A DNA stretch of 64,000 nt from Legionella waltersii. GTDB lineage: Bacteria; Pseudomonadota; Gammaproteobacteria; Legionellales; Legionellaceae. Position 1 is the stretch's first letter. Every line of letters begins with the position of its first letter. The notes under the pieces are model-generated. The model did not search any database, had not been told where the DNA came from, and saw only the letters and a list, made by a program, of their open reading frames with translations. Shown in pieces: positions 20,516 through 30,807 of the stretch. The position numbers were made by a program, and so were the translations under genes. The stretch spans positions 244,583-308,582 of the forward strand of contig NZ_LNZB01000051.1 of NCBI RefSeq assembly GCF_001468085.1, read 5' to 3'.

Positions 20516-22330
20516 TTACACCGTATCCCCCAAGGAGTGCGGCATACCTTCTTTAAATTGTCCCCATTCTAAAACTCTTGCCACTCGTTGGGTAGGCTTT
20601 AGGAATAAAATACCTGATGTATTGGTTGAGCCATCTGCTGGAAATAGTATCAGTTGATTCATTTGGGTTGCCAATGAGTAACTATCCATACCTAACGCAT
20701 AGAGCCTATTATAGCTATTAAATTGTTCTGGCCAGTTTTTAGCAGCCATCTGATGGGAAAACACCCATGGAATGTCACAAAAAATTAAACCGTCTAAATC
20801 CTTATCCTTTAAAGCATTGGCAGTTCCACTATAGGCACTAGAGGTTGCATAAATGGGAAGATTTCCCGCAAAATAATATTTGAGTAATGGCATAATTTGT
20901 CTTGCTTTAGAGGGATACGCCAGTAAAAAGATCATATCCACATCTTGTCTGCGAGTATTGTTGGTTTGCAGATTGTATCCAAGCAATTGTTTTATTTTTT
21001 TCTCTCTACCCTCACTGTCTGGAATTTGTAATACGTTGCGGATGCCTTTATTTAAGTCATCTTTCCCAGTGTATCGAAATGAATCAATAATTAAGCCTCC
21101 ATGCTCTTTCCATTGCTTTGAAAATGCAGAAACAATTTCATCCCCCCATGAATTATTGGGCGCAATAATCAATGCTCTCTTCAATCCCTTTGCTCCGGCT
21201 TTGATTGCAACTTGAGTTGCTTCGTCAATGGGTGAGAGACTTAATGAATAGGAATTCTGCTGTTCCCCTACTGCCGTCTCATTTAATAATAAAGTTGGAA
21301 CAGGATGGTTTATGGCTGCAATTTTATTCACATGATCTTTTGTTAATGGTCCTACTACATACTCTGCCCCTTCTGCAACAGCTTTTTGATAGATATCCTC
21401 TACATTCCCCTTATTGGAATCATATAATTTTATAAGCGTTAGCTCTTCCCCTTTGTTTGCTTTGTATGAAGCCATAAACCCATCTTTTATTGCTTGACCG
21501 GGTCCAGCTAGTGGTCCACTTAAGGGTAAAATTAAAGCGATTTGCTTTGGTGTAGTGACCAATTTATCAGAGATACTATCTAGAGGATTTGGTAAAATAT
21601 GATTTCCTGGATGATTACTATTCTGAGATTGCCATTGGTCAAGCGCAGCTAATAGTGATTTTGAATTTTGCCTGTATTTGCGCGATATTAAAGCCAACTG
21701 CACCCATCCTTTAAACTCTGTTTGGCCAACTGATTCTGAAGACATCGTCTCTAAATCCGCCTGTGGTAAATTAGCTAGAGTCAGCCATAAAATTCCGCGA
21801 TTATTTATTTGCCCCTCTTGATCTGGAATTAATGTTTCTAATTGAATTCGTTGATCAATGGATTCTCTATAATTTCCAACCGTTCGGAAAGCCTTAGCCA
21901 ATAATTCGTGATATTCAATTAAATGAACGGGGGATAACTGATCTTTATTTGTAATTTTCGATAATTTAGCTAAGGCTTCTTTGGGTTTATCCCGAATTAA
22001 GTCCACTTTTGCCAAAAGCAGGTTTTTTTCATTCTGTTGAACATCCGTTAAATCACTCAGTTGTGATAATATTGTAGCGCCTTTGTGGAGTTGACCTTCA
22101 AAGATTAAACGCCCTGCGGCTGCGATTAATGAATTTTGTTTCTCAGTGCCTTCTTGGCCCATAGCCCTTGATAGATAGGTTGCCACGGGCAGAGGGTAGG
22201 GGACTTGATGTTTTGGACTCTGCACGTCTAAAGTGGGTTCGGTTGAATTGACAACCTTTGTACACTGGCATAGAAACATGAGGGTTATTAATGCCACAAG
22301 CACACGAACGTTGACTTTTTTTATTACCAT
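20516..22330 (-). CDS. lpoA: Penicillin-binding protein activator LpoA
   Basis: LpoA is an outer-membrane lipoprotein that spans the periplasm and activates PBP1a. The protein has 604 residues: a signal segment (3-20), an N-terminal helical TPR-like domain (about 40-240), and a C-terminal domain like periplasmic ligand-binding proteins (about 260-590; IALILPLSGPLAGPGQAIKDGFMAS). The expected lipid Cys is Cys23 in FLCQC; Gln at -1 is a poor lipobox residue. Only 39 bases separate it from the divergent rsmI, so both promoters probably overlap there. Confidence 0.92.
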   Translation of the reverse strand: MVIKKVNVRVLVALITLMFLCQCTKVVNSTEPTLDVQSPKHQVPYPLPVATYLSRAMGQEGTEKQNSLIAAAGRLIFEGQLHKGATILSQLSDLTDVQQNEKNLLLAKVDLIRDKPKEALAKLSKITNKDQLSPVHLIEYHELLAKAFRTVGNYRESIDQRIQLETLIPDQEGQINNRGILWLTLANLPQADLETMSSESVGQTEFKGWVQLALISRKYRQNSKSLLAALDQWQSQNSNHPGNHILPNPLDSISDKLVTTPKQIALILPLSGPLAGPGQAIKDGFMASYKANKGEELTLIKLYDSNKGNVEDIYQKAVAEGAEYVVGPLTKDHVNKIAAINHPVPTLLLNETAVGEQQNSYSLSLSPIDEATQVAIKAGAKGLKRALIIAPNNSWGDEIVSAFSKQWKEHGGLIIDSFRYTGKDDLNKGIRNVLQIPDSEGREKKIKQLLGYNLQTNNTRRQDVDMIFLLAYPSKARQIMPLLKYYFAGNLPIYATSSAYSGTANALKDKDLDGLIFCDIPWVFSHQMAAKNWPEQFNSYNRLYALGMDSYSLATQMNQLILFPADGSTNTSGILFLKPTQRVARVLEWGQFKEGMPHSLGDTV

Positions 22331-22369
22331 ATTTATTTGCCAATGACGGGATTTTGAAAAGGATAAACC

Positions 22370-23221
22370 ATGAGAAACGCACTAGCAACAGATATAGGTC
22401 ATCTCTATATAGTCGCTACTCCCATTGGAAATCGGGAGGATATCTCTCTGAGAGCAATTCATGTTTTAAAAACCGTGGATCTGATTATTGCTGAAGACAC
22501 TAGACATTCTCTCCAATTACTCAATGCTTTAGGAATAAAAAATAAGTTGAGTTCTTTGCACGCCCATAATGAAAACAATAAAAGCGATGAAATAATTCAG
22601 AACCTATTAAACGGTAAAAGAATAGCCTTAATCAGCGACGCAGGAACCCCCTTAATCAGTGACCCTGGATATCCCCTTGTTAAATTAGCCCACCAACATG
22701 CCATACCCGTTTCGCCCATCCCTGGTCCGTGCGCATTGATAGCAGCGCTAAGTGGCGCAGGAGTGCCAAGTGATGTGTTTACCTTTTGTGGATTTTTACC
22801 AGCTAAACAACACGCTAGAAGAGAAAAGCTGAGCTCATTGCTCCCCGTTTACCACACGCTTATATTTTATGAGTCAACCCACCGAATTTTAGAATCAATA
22901 GAAGACATCGGCTCTATTTTTGGCGTCAATTGTCCTTTAGTGTTAGTAAAAGAACTTACAAAAACGTTTGAGCAGTTTCAATCAGGAACAGTTGAACAGG
23001 TAAAAGATTGGCTTATAAACGACCCAGATCGTGTCAAAGGTGAGTTTGTTTTGATTATTCCTCCTAGAATTGAACAGAAAGAAGATCAATCAATGACAAA
23101 CTTGTTAACTATTTTGTTAAACGAACTACCCCTAAAGCAAGCTGTATCAATCGCTTGTAAAATCTCTAATGGAAATAAAAATGAAATTTATCAAACCGCT
23201 CTTGCCTTAAAAGATCGATAA
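22370..23221 (+). CDS. rsmI: 16S rRNA (cytidine1402-2'-O)-methyltransferase
   Basis: RsmI methylates the ribose of C1402 in the ribosomal P site. The 283-residue protein has the tetrapyrrole-methylase fold with IAEDTRHS, ISDAGTPLISDPGYPLV and the PGPCALIAALSGAGVP loop. Divergent orientation from lpoA is conserved in many gammaproteobacteria. Confidence 0.96.
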   Translation: MRNALATDIGHLYIVATPIGNREDISLRAIHVLKTVDLIIAEDTRHSLQLLNALGIKNKLSSLHAHNENNKSDEIIQNLLNGKRIALISDAGTPLISDPGYPLVKLAHQHAIPVSPIPGPCALIAALSGAGVPSDVFTFCGFLPAKQHARREKLSSLLPVYHTLIFYESTHRILESIEDIGSIFGVNCPLVLVKELTKTFEQFQSGTVEQVKDWLINDPDRVKGEFVLIIPPRIEQKEDQSMTNLLTILLNELPLKQAVSIACKISNGNKNEIYQTALALKDR

Positions 23222-23329
23222 ACTCTCGCAGGATTTGCGTAAGTCCTGCCTCATTTTGTCCTTTGTTAACTACAAACTGTCCTCTATCACCATGCATAAC
23301 CGCCTGACTTGAACTAATCTATAGATAAG

Positions 23330-23480
23330 GTCAGCATTTATGCAATACGCTTGGGCTTCGCTTTTGCTCTCTCGACCTACCTGGGTGTTGGGTATCCAAT
23401 TATCTGTCCACCCCCTTAGCCTTCTCCAACATTGGTGGAGGGACTAGAACGTAGCCCTGGGGTATTGCATAAATCCTGAC
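23330..23480. repeat. Palindromic element downstream of rsmI
   Basis: Arms of 19 bases at 23330-23348 and 23462-23480 are inverted copies with one mismatch (right arm GTATTGCATAAATCCTGAC). Adjacent bases pair partly (GGGCTTCG against a GGGCTACG-like complement), and inner stems such as CTCCA/TGGAG near 23428-23446 are present. It fills the 283-base gap between rsmI and the AlkB-like gene and has no coding capacity. It is unrelated by eye to the copies A-C. Confidence 0.6.
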
Positions 23481-23504
23481 AACATTGTAACTAAGAGTTG
23501 CATC

Positions 23505-24605
23505 ATGAACGCATTCAAAAAATACAGTTTTTTATTGATATTCCTACTCATCTTACTGCCATTTATTTCACTGTATTTAGGTGGGTGGTTAAGCTTTTTG
23601 TCTTATCTAGTGCTTTTTGCTTTAGTTCCTGGGGTTGATTATTTCATTCGTGATTCCTCAAACCCTAATAAAGACGAAGAAAAGTGGTTAAGCAAGGACC
23701 CTTTTTTTAAGTATCTCACTTATCTTTATGTGCCAGTACACGTAGGAATTCTTATTCTCTCAGCTTACTTATTGTCTTACTATAGTTTCACTTGGATTGA
23801 GTGGATTGGTTTCACTTTATCAATAGGGTTGCTTACAGGTGGAATTGGCTTAACGTTTGCTCATGAACTCATGCATAAGAACAGCAAGCTCCAACATTTT
23901 TTTAGTAAAGTAATACTCGTTTGTGTTTGTTATGGCCATTTTTTCATAGAGCATGTGAAAGGGCATCATGTTAGGGTAGCCACTCCTGAAGACCCAGCTA
24001 CAGCACGACTAGGTCAAAGTCTTTATCAGTTTTTACCAAAATCAATCGTTGGATCCTTTAAGTCTGCACTGCAATTGGAATCTCAACGCTTACATAGAAA
24101 AAACCACTCTGTTTATAGCCTTCATAATCATTTTTGGTGGATTATTCTTTGCCCAATAATGATTGCCACCCTCTTCTTTATTTACGGCGGGTTTTCCATT
24201 TTGGCATTCTATATTCTGCAATCAATGGTTGCCATTTTATTACTAGAAACCGTTAATTACATTGAGCATTATGGTCTTGAGCGTCGTAAATTGAATAACC
24301 AGTATTATGAAAAAGTAAGTCCATATCATTCTTGGAATGCTAATCATTGGTTCTCAAACATCATTTTGCTTCATCTTCAAAGACATTCTGATCACCATAC
24401 TTATGGCGGTAGACCCTATCAAATCTTGAGACACATGGAAGATAGCCCTCAATTACCATCTGGATATCTTGGTATGATTATTCTTGCTTTTATTCCGCCT
24501 CTTTGGCGTTATGTCATGGATAAACGTGTATTAAACTACCGTGCAGAACGAATTGCTAAGGAAGTTTGTTCAATTGATTTTACAAATCCCGCATCAGAGG
24601 TATAA
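23505..24605 (+). CDS. alkB: AlkB-type membrane diiron monooxygenase
   Basis: The protein has 366 residues, several membrane helices and all the histidine boxes of alkane 1-monooxygenases: HELMHK at 120-125, EHVKGHH at 149-155, NYIEHYGLERR and LQRHSDHH. These bind the two irons of integral-membrane hydroxylases, which oxidise terminal methyl groups of alkanes or fatty acyl chains with rubredoxin electrons. No rubredoxin gene is adjacent. The natural substrate here could be a lipid rather than an alkane. Family assignment is firm, substrate inferred. Confidence 0.9.
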   Translation: MNAFKKYSFLLIFLLILLPFISLYLGGWLSFLSYLVLFALVPGVDYFIRDSSNPNKDEEKWLSKDPFFKYLTYLYVPVHVGILILSAYLLSYYSFTWIEWIGFTLSIGLLTGGIGLTFAHELMHKNSKLQHFFSKVILVCVCYGHFFIEHVKGHHVRVATPEDPATARLGQSLYQFLPKSIVGSFKSALQLESQRLHRKNHSVYSLHNHFWWIILCPIMIATLFFIYGGFSILAFYILQSMVAILLLETVNYIEHYGLERRKLNNQYYEKVSPYHSWNANHWFSNIILLHLQRHSDHHTYGGRPYQILRHMEDSPQLPSGYLGMIILAFIPPLWRYVMDKRVLNYRAERIAKEVCSIDFTNPASEV

Positions 24606-24634
24606 GTTTCAAACCCAATCAGCACTATTGTGAT

Positions 24635-24661
24635 TTTTTCGTATACAGAAATTACGAAAAA
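24635..24661 (+). terminator. Hairpin after the AlkB-like gene
   Basis: TTTTTCGTA at 24635-24643 pairs perfectly with TACGAAAAA at 24653-24661, 30 bases after the stop. The stem is AT-rich and no U tract follows, so confidence is modest. Confidence 0.35.
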
Positions 24662-24782
24662 CCCCCAAACTCTTCATTAGAAACACTTTTTGGCTCGTAC
24701 TTGCAGTTTTTTGTAAGTCCTGTAGCTATTTTTATATTCTTTAAATACACTGTCTGTGGTTTTTTTAGATTTAAGGATAATT

Positions 24783-25613
24783 ATGAAAATCAGAACATTG
24801 ACTGCTCAACTTGTCATTTCTACGTTACTTTTTTCCAGCTCTTATGCCGCACCCTTTGGCCAGGTGACTGTTGCTGATCCACTGATGGGATCAAGAAGCA
24901 TCGTGTATGAGCAAATCAATGATTTTGCTGTCGTTGAAGGAGATATTCTCATCGGCAAAGTAGATCAATTACAGCACCAAGGCGCGGTGATTACCAATAA
25001 AGTTGGTGGGTTTAGATGGCCAAATGGGATTGTACCTTTTGAAATCTCCGAGGATTTACCCTTCATGAATAAATTGGCTGTCTATCAAGCGATTGATCAT
25101 TGGAAGAAGAATACAAATCTTGAATTTGTTGAGCTGACCAGTAAAAACCGTTATGACTACAAAGATTATATTTCTTTCATACCAGCGGGAGGCACTACTT
25201 GCTCTTCATACGTTGGAAGACAAGGTGGAAAGCAGGAAATTAATCTAGCACCTCGATGTAATACCATGAATACTGTTCATGAAATAGGTCATGCAATGGG
25301 ATTATGGCATGAACAATCTCGAGCTGATAGAAGCTCTTATATTCGAATTGTCTGGGAAAACATTGAAGAAGAACATCGCCATAACTTTGAGCAACAGCTT
25401 ACTGATGGGAAAGATTTTGGAGAGTATGATTATGGTTCAATCATGCATTATGGGCAATTTGCCTTCTCCAAAAATGGTCAGGCTACCCTAATTCCTTTGG
25501 TTGATGGTGTTGAAATAGGACAGCGAAATCACCTCAGTGAGAAAGACATCGCTGCCATTAAAGCCATGTACCCACAAGCTTACACGAAGCACCAATCTGG
25601 CGCTTTTTCGTGA
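24783..25613 (+). CDS. legP: Astacin-family (M12A) metalloprotease, LegP-like
   Basis: The 276-residue product is a zinc endopeptidase. The astacin signature HEIGHAMGLWHEQSRADR starts at His166 (zinc ligands His166, His170, His176; catalytic Glu167), and the Met-turn SIMHYG is at 219-224. The ATG at 24783 gives MKIRTLTAQLVISTLLFSSS, a typical signal peptide; the upstream ATG at 24756 adds nine residues and spoils it. A propeptide-like region precedes the catalytic domain (about 78-265). In L. pneumophila the astacin effector LegP lies in the same place before mnmE, from memory. A signal peptide suggests periplasmic export or type II secretion, which sits oddly with Dot/Icm export. Confidence 0.9.
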   Translation: MKIRTLTAQLVISTLLFSSSYAAPFGQVTVADPLMGSRSIVYEQINDFAVVEGDILIGKVDQLQHQGAVITNKVGGFRWPNGIVPFEISEDLPFMNKLAVYQAIDHWKKNTNLEFVELTSKNRYDYKDYISFIPAGGTTCSSYVGRQGGKQEINLAPRCNTMNTVHEIGHAMGLWHEQSRADRSSYIRIVWENIEEEHRHNFEQQLTDGKDFGEYDYGSIMHYGQFAFSKNGQATLIPLVDGVEIGQRNHLSEKDIAAIKAMYPQAYTKHQSGAFS

Positions 25614-27439
25614 TTCTGCAAATCAACTTCTTCCTCTGGAGCAGCAAGGGCTATTTGTTCAGCTTCTTGTTGTCCAGGGTGTTTACTGAACGCACGGTAA
25701 ACTTCATAGCCTACATACAATGCCGTTAGTACGACGGCAGCAGGCCAGCAAATTGCAAAAGTAGCAATTAGCACCATTGGAACAACCGTGTTTTTCACCA
25801 TGGCAAAGATAAATTCATTGCGTGCTGTTTCGTACTCTTTACGAGTCAATGCAAGATTTTTTCCTGTCATTTCAGCTTGCTCTAAACGTAAACCCATTTC
25901 TGCATATTTAGAGTAAGCCCCTGTGGATAAATACATTCCCACAGCTATAGTACATACAAAAAAGGCAGCTACAGCAATTAACCCAGGATTAAATATCATT
26001 GCGGCAGTAAATCCGATCATTAACAAAGCCGCAGCTGCTGCTGAATAATAGCTGGTTGATTCTTTAATTTTATAACTTATCTCGAGTTCAACCAACTGTT
26101 TACGTAACATATCAATATGTATTAATCGCTGCTTTTCTGATAAATGATTGTAGTTATCAGGTTTCATATAATCTGCAATTTCCTGCTCATACTGCGATCG
26201 TTTTGTTAAATACTCTTTCTTGGCTAAATGGCATTTGTAGAAAGCCATAGCCACGTCAAAACACAGAAACACGGAAGTAATAGCAATAGCCGCTGGCCCT
26301 GAAATTCCTACTAGTGTATTGAAATTCGTTAAAAAATTAACCGTAGCCCAAACCAAATCATTTGCAAAATTGCAATGACGTTTATAGAGTTCATGCTTAA
26401 AGCGCTCCCAGCGAGTGGTTACTTCTGGACTGTGATTCTCATCAGTTTCTTGGGTTATAAGATCTTTAACTTCCTTTGCAGTTAGCCTAATGGAAAGATC
26501 GTTCTGCATCTTTTCATTCATTGCTCGTTTAAATTTCGCAGCATCTTTTAGAGTTAATCGCTGAGCTTGTCCAACCTTTGGAATATAAAAGAGCACAGGA
26601 TCGTCATCATGTTCACTCTGAACCAATATATAGTTGTTTCTATACTGTTCTATTGTGGCGGCTCCTGGAAGATTTTCTAATTTTGAAATATCACATCCGC
26701 TAGCGGCTCCTTTCTCCAACTCATTTGGGAAAAACGTATGTTTTATCAACAATCCAGCATCAATTGCAAAACGTATGAGGAAAAATCCAACACTAAAATA
26801 GTTGATCACGCCAATAGGTGCTTCAAATACACCGATAATTTTTTCCACATCCGTATGTGTACCTAAGACAGCATCCAGTTTACTGATAAGACCAATACTG
26901 TTGGCTAATCGTAAGCCGCTCGTTAGCGTTAATCGACAAAAAGCCCAGTAAATACGGCATAAATTCGAATAGGCTACGTAATCTCGTATCTGTGAAATAT
27001 GAAATGGGGCTTTGACTAAACTGCTGAAACCCTCTATAAACGCATTGTACATGGATTCGATAAATTGTGGCTCTGGGACATCTTCTGGTTCTAAGCCATT
27101 CAATTTATTTTTTATATCTTGTTTGATTTTGGCATATCGAGTTGCATTCCCCTGTTGGCCATAGGCTAGGTAAAAAGACTCTAGTAATGAGGCACAATAG
27201 TAGCTGTAAAACCAAAATGCTTCTCTATCTTCAATCGACTCACCTTGTAATACATTCCACATCTGCGTGAACTCTTCGATAAGTGCAGTGTGATTCCTAA
27301 GCAAAAATGAATACCCTATCGTTTCAGAACGTGCATCTACCCAATCAAATTGATCATCAATTTTCTTATTTTCAGGAAGTTGTTGAAAAAATTGTTGTTT
27401 GTCTCTTTGAAACGCAGCATTTTGCTTAGTGTACGCCAT
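25580..27439 (-). CDS. Multi-pass membrane protein with acidic C-terminus; candidate Dot/Icm effector
   Basis: From the ATG at 27439 (MAYTKQNAAF) the protein has 619 residues; a longer frame to 27511 would need a TTG start. It is helical, with hydrophobic segments near the middle (FNTLVGISGPAAIAITSVFLCF) and toward the C-terminus (SAAAAALLMIGFTAAMIF, LIAVAAFFVCTIAVGMYL, VPMVLIATFAICWPAAVVL). The last 30 residues contain EAEQIALAAPEEEVDL, an E-block as in many Dot/Icm substrates. Its position between legP and mnmE matches, from memory, L. pneumophila lpg3000, a reported effector. Its 3' end overlaps the legP 3' end by 34 bases. Molecular function unknown. Confidence 0.8.
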   Translation of the reverse strand: MAYTKQNAAFQRDKQQFFQQLPENKKIDDQFDWVDARSETIGYSFLLRNHTALIEEFTQMWNVLQGESIEDREAFWFYSYYCASLLESFYLAYGQQGNATRYAKIKQDIKNKLNGLEPEDVPEPQFIESMYNAFIEGFSSLVKAPFHISQIRDYVAYSNLCRIYWAFCRLTLTSGLRLANSIGLISKLDAVLGTHTDVEKIIGVFEAPIGVINYFSVGFFLIRFAIDAGLLIKHTFFPNELEKGAASGCDISKLENLPGAATIEQYRNNYILVQSEHDDDPVLFYIPKVGQAQRLTLKDAAKFKRAMNEKMQNDLSIRLTAKEVKDLITQETDENHSPEVTTRWERFKHELYKRHCNFANDLVWATVNFLTNFNTLVGISGPAAIAITSVFLCFDVAMAFYKCHLAKKEYLTKRSQYEQEIADYMKPDNYNHLSEKQRLIHIDMLRKQLVELEISYKIKESTSYYSAAAAALLMIGFTAAMIFNPGLIAVAAFFVCTIAVGMYLSTGAYSKYAEMGLRLEQAEMTGKNLALTRKEYETARNEFIFAMVKNTVVPMVLIATFAICWPAAVVLTALYVGYEVYRAFSKHPGQQEAEQIALAAPEEEVDLQNHEKAPDWCFV

Positions 27440-27556
27440 AATATATACTCTCAAAAAAGATACAGACTGTTTTTTTACTAATAAATTACCATTTGGCGTG
27501 TACTTTGACAAGCTTTTTTGTATTATTTTTTTACATTCTATGTCTAAAGTTTACGA

Positions 27557-28897
27557 TTATTTGCCTATGCAAAAGCTTGAAAAGATACTTCCTAGTAAAT
27601 CGTCGGACGTAAACTCTCCCGTTATCTCGCATAGTGACTGATGTGCTAGCCTTAAATCTTCGGCCAATAATTCCCCGGCTTTTTGACTTGTTAGTTGATT
27701 TTCTCCTGCCTTTAAGAATTTCATCGCTAAATTCAATGCTTCTAGATGGCGCCTACGGGCTATAAAATGACCTTCTGCTGGTTGGAATCCAACTGTTTTT
27801 TTTAGTAACGACTTCAGTTCAGTTATTCCTGATCCTGTTTTAGCCGAAATATAGACTGTCTGCTTTTCCTGTTTAGGTGAAGAGTGAGTTAAATCGATTT
27901 TATTGGCTACTGAAATAATTGGTATGTTCTTATCTAAATGTTGTTTAAATTCTTGCAGGAGCTCTATTTGATGTTCTGGATAGTTAGCATCAAACAGTAG
28001 CAGAATACAATCTGCTGTTTTTATTTCTTTCCAGGCTCTTTTGATCCCTTCCTTTTCAACGAAATCGTGACTATCTCGCAGTCCTGCAGTATCAATAATG
28101 TGTAGAGGAATTTCATCCAATAGTATGTGCTCTCGCATTACATCGCGTGTAGTGCCAGCAATATCGGTGACTATGGCTACTTCTCTGCCTGCTAAACGAT
28201 TAATTAAAGTGGATTTACCTGCATTAGGTCTGCCTGCGATTACAATAGACATCCCCTCTCGCATCAGTACGCCTTGATTGGCTTGTGAGAGTATATGTTC
28301 CAATTTGCTCATGATGGATAGGAGCAAATTTGAAACTTTTCCATCATTCAGGAAATCAATTTCTTCCTCTGGAAAATCAATGGCGGCTTCCACAAACATT
28401 CTTAAGTAGATAATGTCTGCGTTGAGATCATTAATTTTTTGAGAAAACTCTCCTTTTAGTGATCTCAGAGCCATAGCAGCTGCTGTTTCTGAACTGGCTT
28501 GTATTAAGTCTGCTATTGCCTCTGCTTGAGTCAAATCAATTTTATCGTTTAAGAAGGCTCTTTCTGAGTATTCTCCAGGTCTGGCTATTCGTGCTCCTAG
28601 TTTTGTACTTTCACGAATCAGTATATCTAGAACAATTGGTGAACCATGAGCATGAATCTCGACCACCTCTTCACCGGTGAAGGAGTTTGGGGCTTTAAAA
28701 TAGATCATTAATCCTTGATCTATTAACTCGTTTGTGGATTTATACAGTGAACAAAAATGCGCAAGCCTTGGTTTTAAAGGAATATTTCCATTCAAATTTA
28801 AAGCTATGGAATAGGCTTTTGGGCCAGAAATTCGTACAATTCCTACCCCACCACGACCAGGTGGGGTAGCTATCGCTACAATGGTATCTGTTGTCAT
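27557..28897 (-). CDS. mnmE: tRNA uridine-5-carboxymethylaminomethyl GTPase MnmE
   Basis: With MnmG, MnmE modifies U34 of certain tRNAs. The 446-residue protein begins [23 protein letters not shown]. It has the inserted G domain with GRPNAGKST (about 224-232), DTAGLR and NKID, and ends in the conserved CIGK whose cysteine supports catalysis. Gene order rpmH-rnpA-yidD-yidC-mnmE is the classic origin-flanking block. Confidence 0.97.
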   Translation of the reverse strand: MTTDTIVAIATPPGRGGVGIVRISGPKAYSIALNLNGNIPLKPRLAHFCSLYKSTNELIDQGLMIYFKAPNSFTGEEVVEIHAHGSPIVLDILIRESTKLGARIARPGEYSERAFLNDKIDLTQAEAIADLIQASSETAAAMALRSLKGEFSQKINDLNADIIYLRMFVEAAIDFPEEEIDFLNDGKVSNLLLSIMSKLEHILSQANQGVLMREGMSIVIAGRPNAGKSTLINRLAGREVAIVTDIAGTTRDVMREHILLDEIPLHIIDTAGLRDSHDFVEKEGIKRAWKEIKTADCILLLFDANYPEHQIELLQEFKQHLDKNIPIISVANKIDLTHSSPKQEKQTVYISAKTGSGITELKSLLKKTVGFQPAEGHFIARRRHLEALNLAMKFLKAGENQLTSQKAGELLAEDLRLAHQSLCEITGEFTSDDLLGSIFSSFCIGK

Positions 28898-30577
28898 TTA
28901 TTTCGTTGTTGCAACAAGCTTTTTCACAGGTTTGTCATCGGAATATTTACGAGTAATATACCATTGTTGCAGGATGGATAATGTATTATTCACGATCCAG
29001 TACAAAACTAATCCTGAAGGGAAGTTCCAGAATAAACCTGTAAACAAAATAGGGAGAAACATCATGACTTTTGCTTGAGTTGGATCAGCTGGAGCCGGAT
29101 TTAACTTTTGTTGTATCAACATAGTTCCACCCATAATCAGGGGCAATATATGCAAAGGATCTGCTGCAGCTAAATCATTAATCCAAAGGATAAACGGAGC
29201 TTGTCTTAACTCAACGCTTTCAAGAAGCACCCAGTATAAAGCGATAAAGACTGGTATTTGTATCAGAATAGGTAAGCAACCACCTAAAGGATTTACCTTT
29301 TCTTGCTTGTACAATTCCATAGTTGCTTGGCTTATCTTCGCTTTATCATCGCCATACCTTTCACGCAATGCTTGTAGTTTAGGTTGTAATTTTCTCATAC
29401 CAGCCATGGATTTATAGCTTGTTGCTGATAATCGATAGAAAGCTAACTTGATGAGAACTGTTACTAAAACAATGGACCATCCCCAGTTACCAACAAAGTT
29501 GTATATTATTTTCATCAGTGAGAATAATAAAGACGAAACGAACCACAAAATTCCATAGTCTACTGTTAGATCTAAAGAAGGTGAAATGGATTTTAAAACA
29601 CTAGTGATTTCAGGCCCAATATACAGATTACTTTGAATCACTTTTTGGTCTTTAGGATTAATAGTAATGGCCTGACTTACTGCTCCAATCGTGTAATCAC
29701 CATTTACTGCACGAGTATAAAATTTATTTTCACTCTCTGAATTTGGAATCCAGGCACTTAAGAAATAGTGTTGTTGCATAGCAATCCAACCGCCTTTTGC
29801 ATCAACATCTAAGTTGGTTTTGCCCATATCCGTAAAGCTGACTTTCTGAAAACGAACTTTTCCTGGATTGGAGAAGGATGCTCCAGTGTACGAACCTATA
29901 TGGAAAACGCTTGATTTATCTTCTTTGGGTGAGCTTCTTAGTAGTTGGGTATTTAGATACCCTTTCCAGGGATCATGACCAGTGTTTACAATGCTGTATT
30001 TAACCTCAATTACATAGCTACCCTTAGTAAATACAAACTCTTTTTTAACCTCTAAACCATCATCATTGCCTACGAGGACAACAGTTAATTCATTTTGGTT
30101 AGATTCTAGTACATAGGCATTTTTATCTGACTTAAAATTAAAATCCATGGTTTTTACGGATTGTCCATCAGAAATAAAAAGACTGCTGTTTGCTACGTAT
30201 TTTTCCTTTGCTTGATTTTGCAACAATGGAAATGGCTTGTTCTTTTCTTCAACATTCAAAGGGTAATCCAGCAATAAGCCTGAAACCACATCCCCTTGAC
30301 TCAAATCAATAGCGACATCCAGAACGTCTGTTTTAACTTGAATTAATTGATTGGTGTTGTTAGCTTTTGTCTCACTGATTGGATTGCTGATAGTCATTTC
30401 TGAAGAATCTGATTCAGTAGGAGTTACTTGTGGCAGAATATGACCATTACTGACTGTTTGCTCAGGTACTTTGATTTCTAAAGGTTGTTTTGCAGGGTAG
30501 TCAATTTGCCATGCATTCCAAAGTGAAACACTGATAAGAGCCAAAGCTATATACAAAACTAGTCGTTTAATATCCAT
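28898..30577 (-). CDS. yidC: Membrane protein insertase YidC
   Basis: YidC inserts and folds inner-membrane proteins, including the Fo c subunit encoded nearby. The 559-residue protein has an N-terminal membrane helix, a large periplasmic beta domain (about 60-340) and the conserved five-helix core (from [20 protein letters not shown]). The cytoplasmic loop has [19 protein letters not shown], and [21 protein letters not shown] is a family signature. The gap to mnmE is nil. Confidence 0.97.
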   Translation of the reverse strand: MDIKRLVLYIALALISVSLWNAWQIDYPAKQPLEIKVPEQTVSNGHILPQVTPTESDSSEMTISNPISETKANNTNQLIQVKTDVLDVAIDLSQGDVVSGLLLDYPLNVEEKNKPFPLLQNQAKEKYVANSSLFISDGQSVKTMDFNFKSDKNAYVLESNQNELTVVLVGNDDGLEVKKEFVFTKGSYVIEVKYSIVNTGHDPWKGYLNTQLLRSSPKEDKSSVFHIGSYTGASFSNPGKVRFQKVSFTDMGKTNLDVDAKGGWIAMQQHYFLSAWIPNSESENKFYTRAVNGDYTIGAVSQAITINPKDQKVIQSNLYIGPEITSVLKSISPSLDLTVDYGILWFVSSLLFSLMKIIYNFVGNWGWSIVLVTVLIKLAFYRLSATSYKSMAGMRKLQPKLQALRERYGDDKAKISQATMELYKQEKVNPLGGCLPILIQIPVFIALYWVLLESVELRQAPFILWINDLAAADPLHILPLIMGGTMLIQQKLNPAPADPTQAKVMMFLPILFTGLFWNFPSGLVLYWIVNNTLSILQQWYITRKYSDDKPVKKLVATTK

Positions 30578-30807
30578 TAAAATTTCTCTTCTTTAGGGAT
30601 AATTGGATCGAAGCCACCTTCAGCCCATGGGTGACATTTTAATAATCGTTTGCTCCCCATCCATAATCCTTTACAAACACCGTAATGGTTTATAGCTCCT
30701 TGCATATAGTCGGAGCAACTAGGATGGAAGCGACAACATGGTGATATCATGGGGCTTATAAAATATTGATACATTTTAATCGGTAAGCAAACTATTTGCT
30801 GTAGCAT
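30577..30807 (-). CDS. yidD: Membrane protein insertion efficiency factor YidD
   Basis: This small protein has 76 residues from the ATG at 30807 ([19 protein letters not shown]); a GTG at 30825 would add six residues. The signature [20 protein letters not shown] and [12 protein letters not shown] are diagnostic. It overlaps the end of rnpA by 16 bases and abuts yidC, indicating translational coupling. Confidence 0.95.
   Translation of the reverse strand: MLQQIVCLPIKMYQYFISPMISPCCRFHPSCSDYMQGAINHYGVCKGLWMGSKRLLKCHPWAEGGFDPIIPKEEKF

Noticed and set aside
23221..23504. RNase P RNA gene after rsmI, as in Pseudomonas
   Set aside because: The conserved GAGGAAAGTCC core of rnpB is absent; the gap holds a palindromic element instead.
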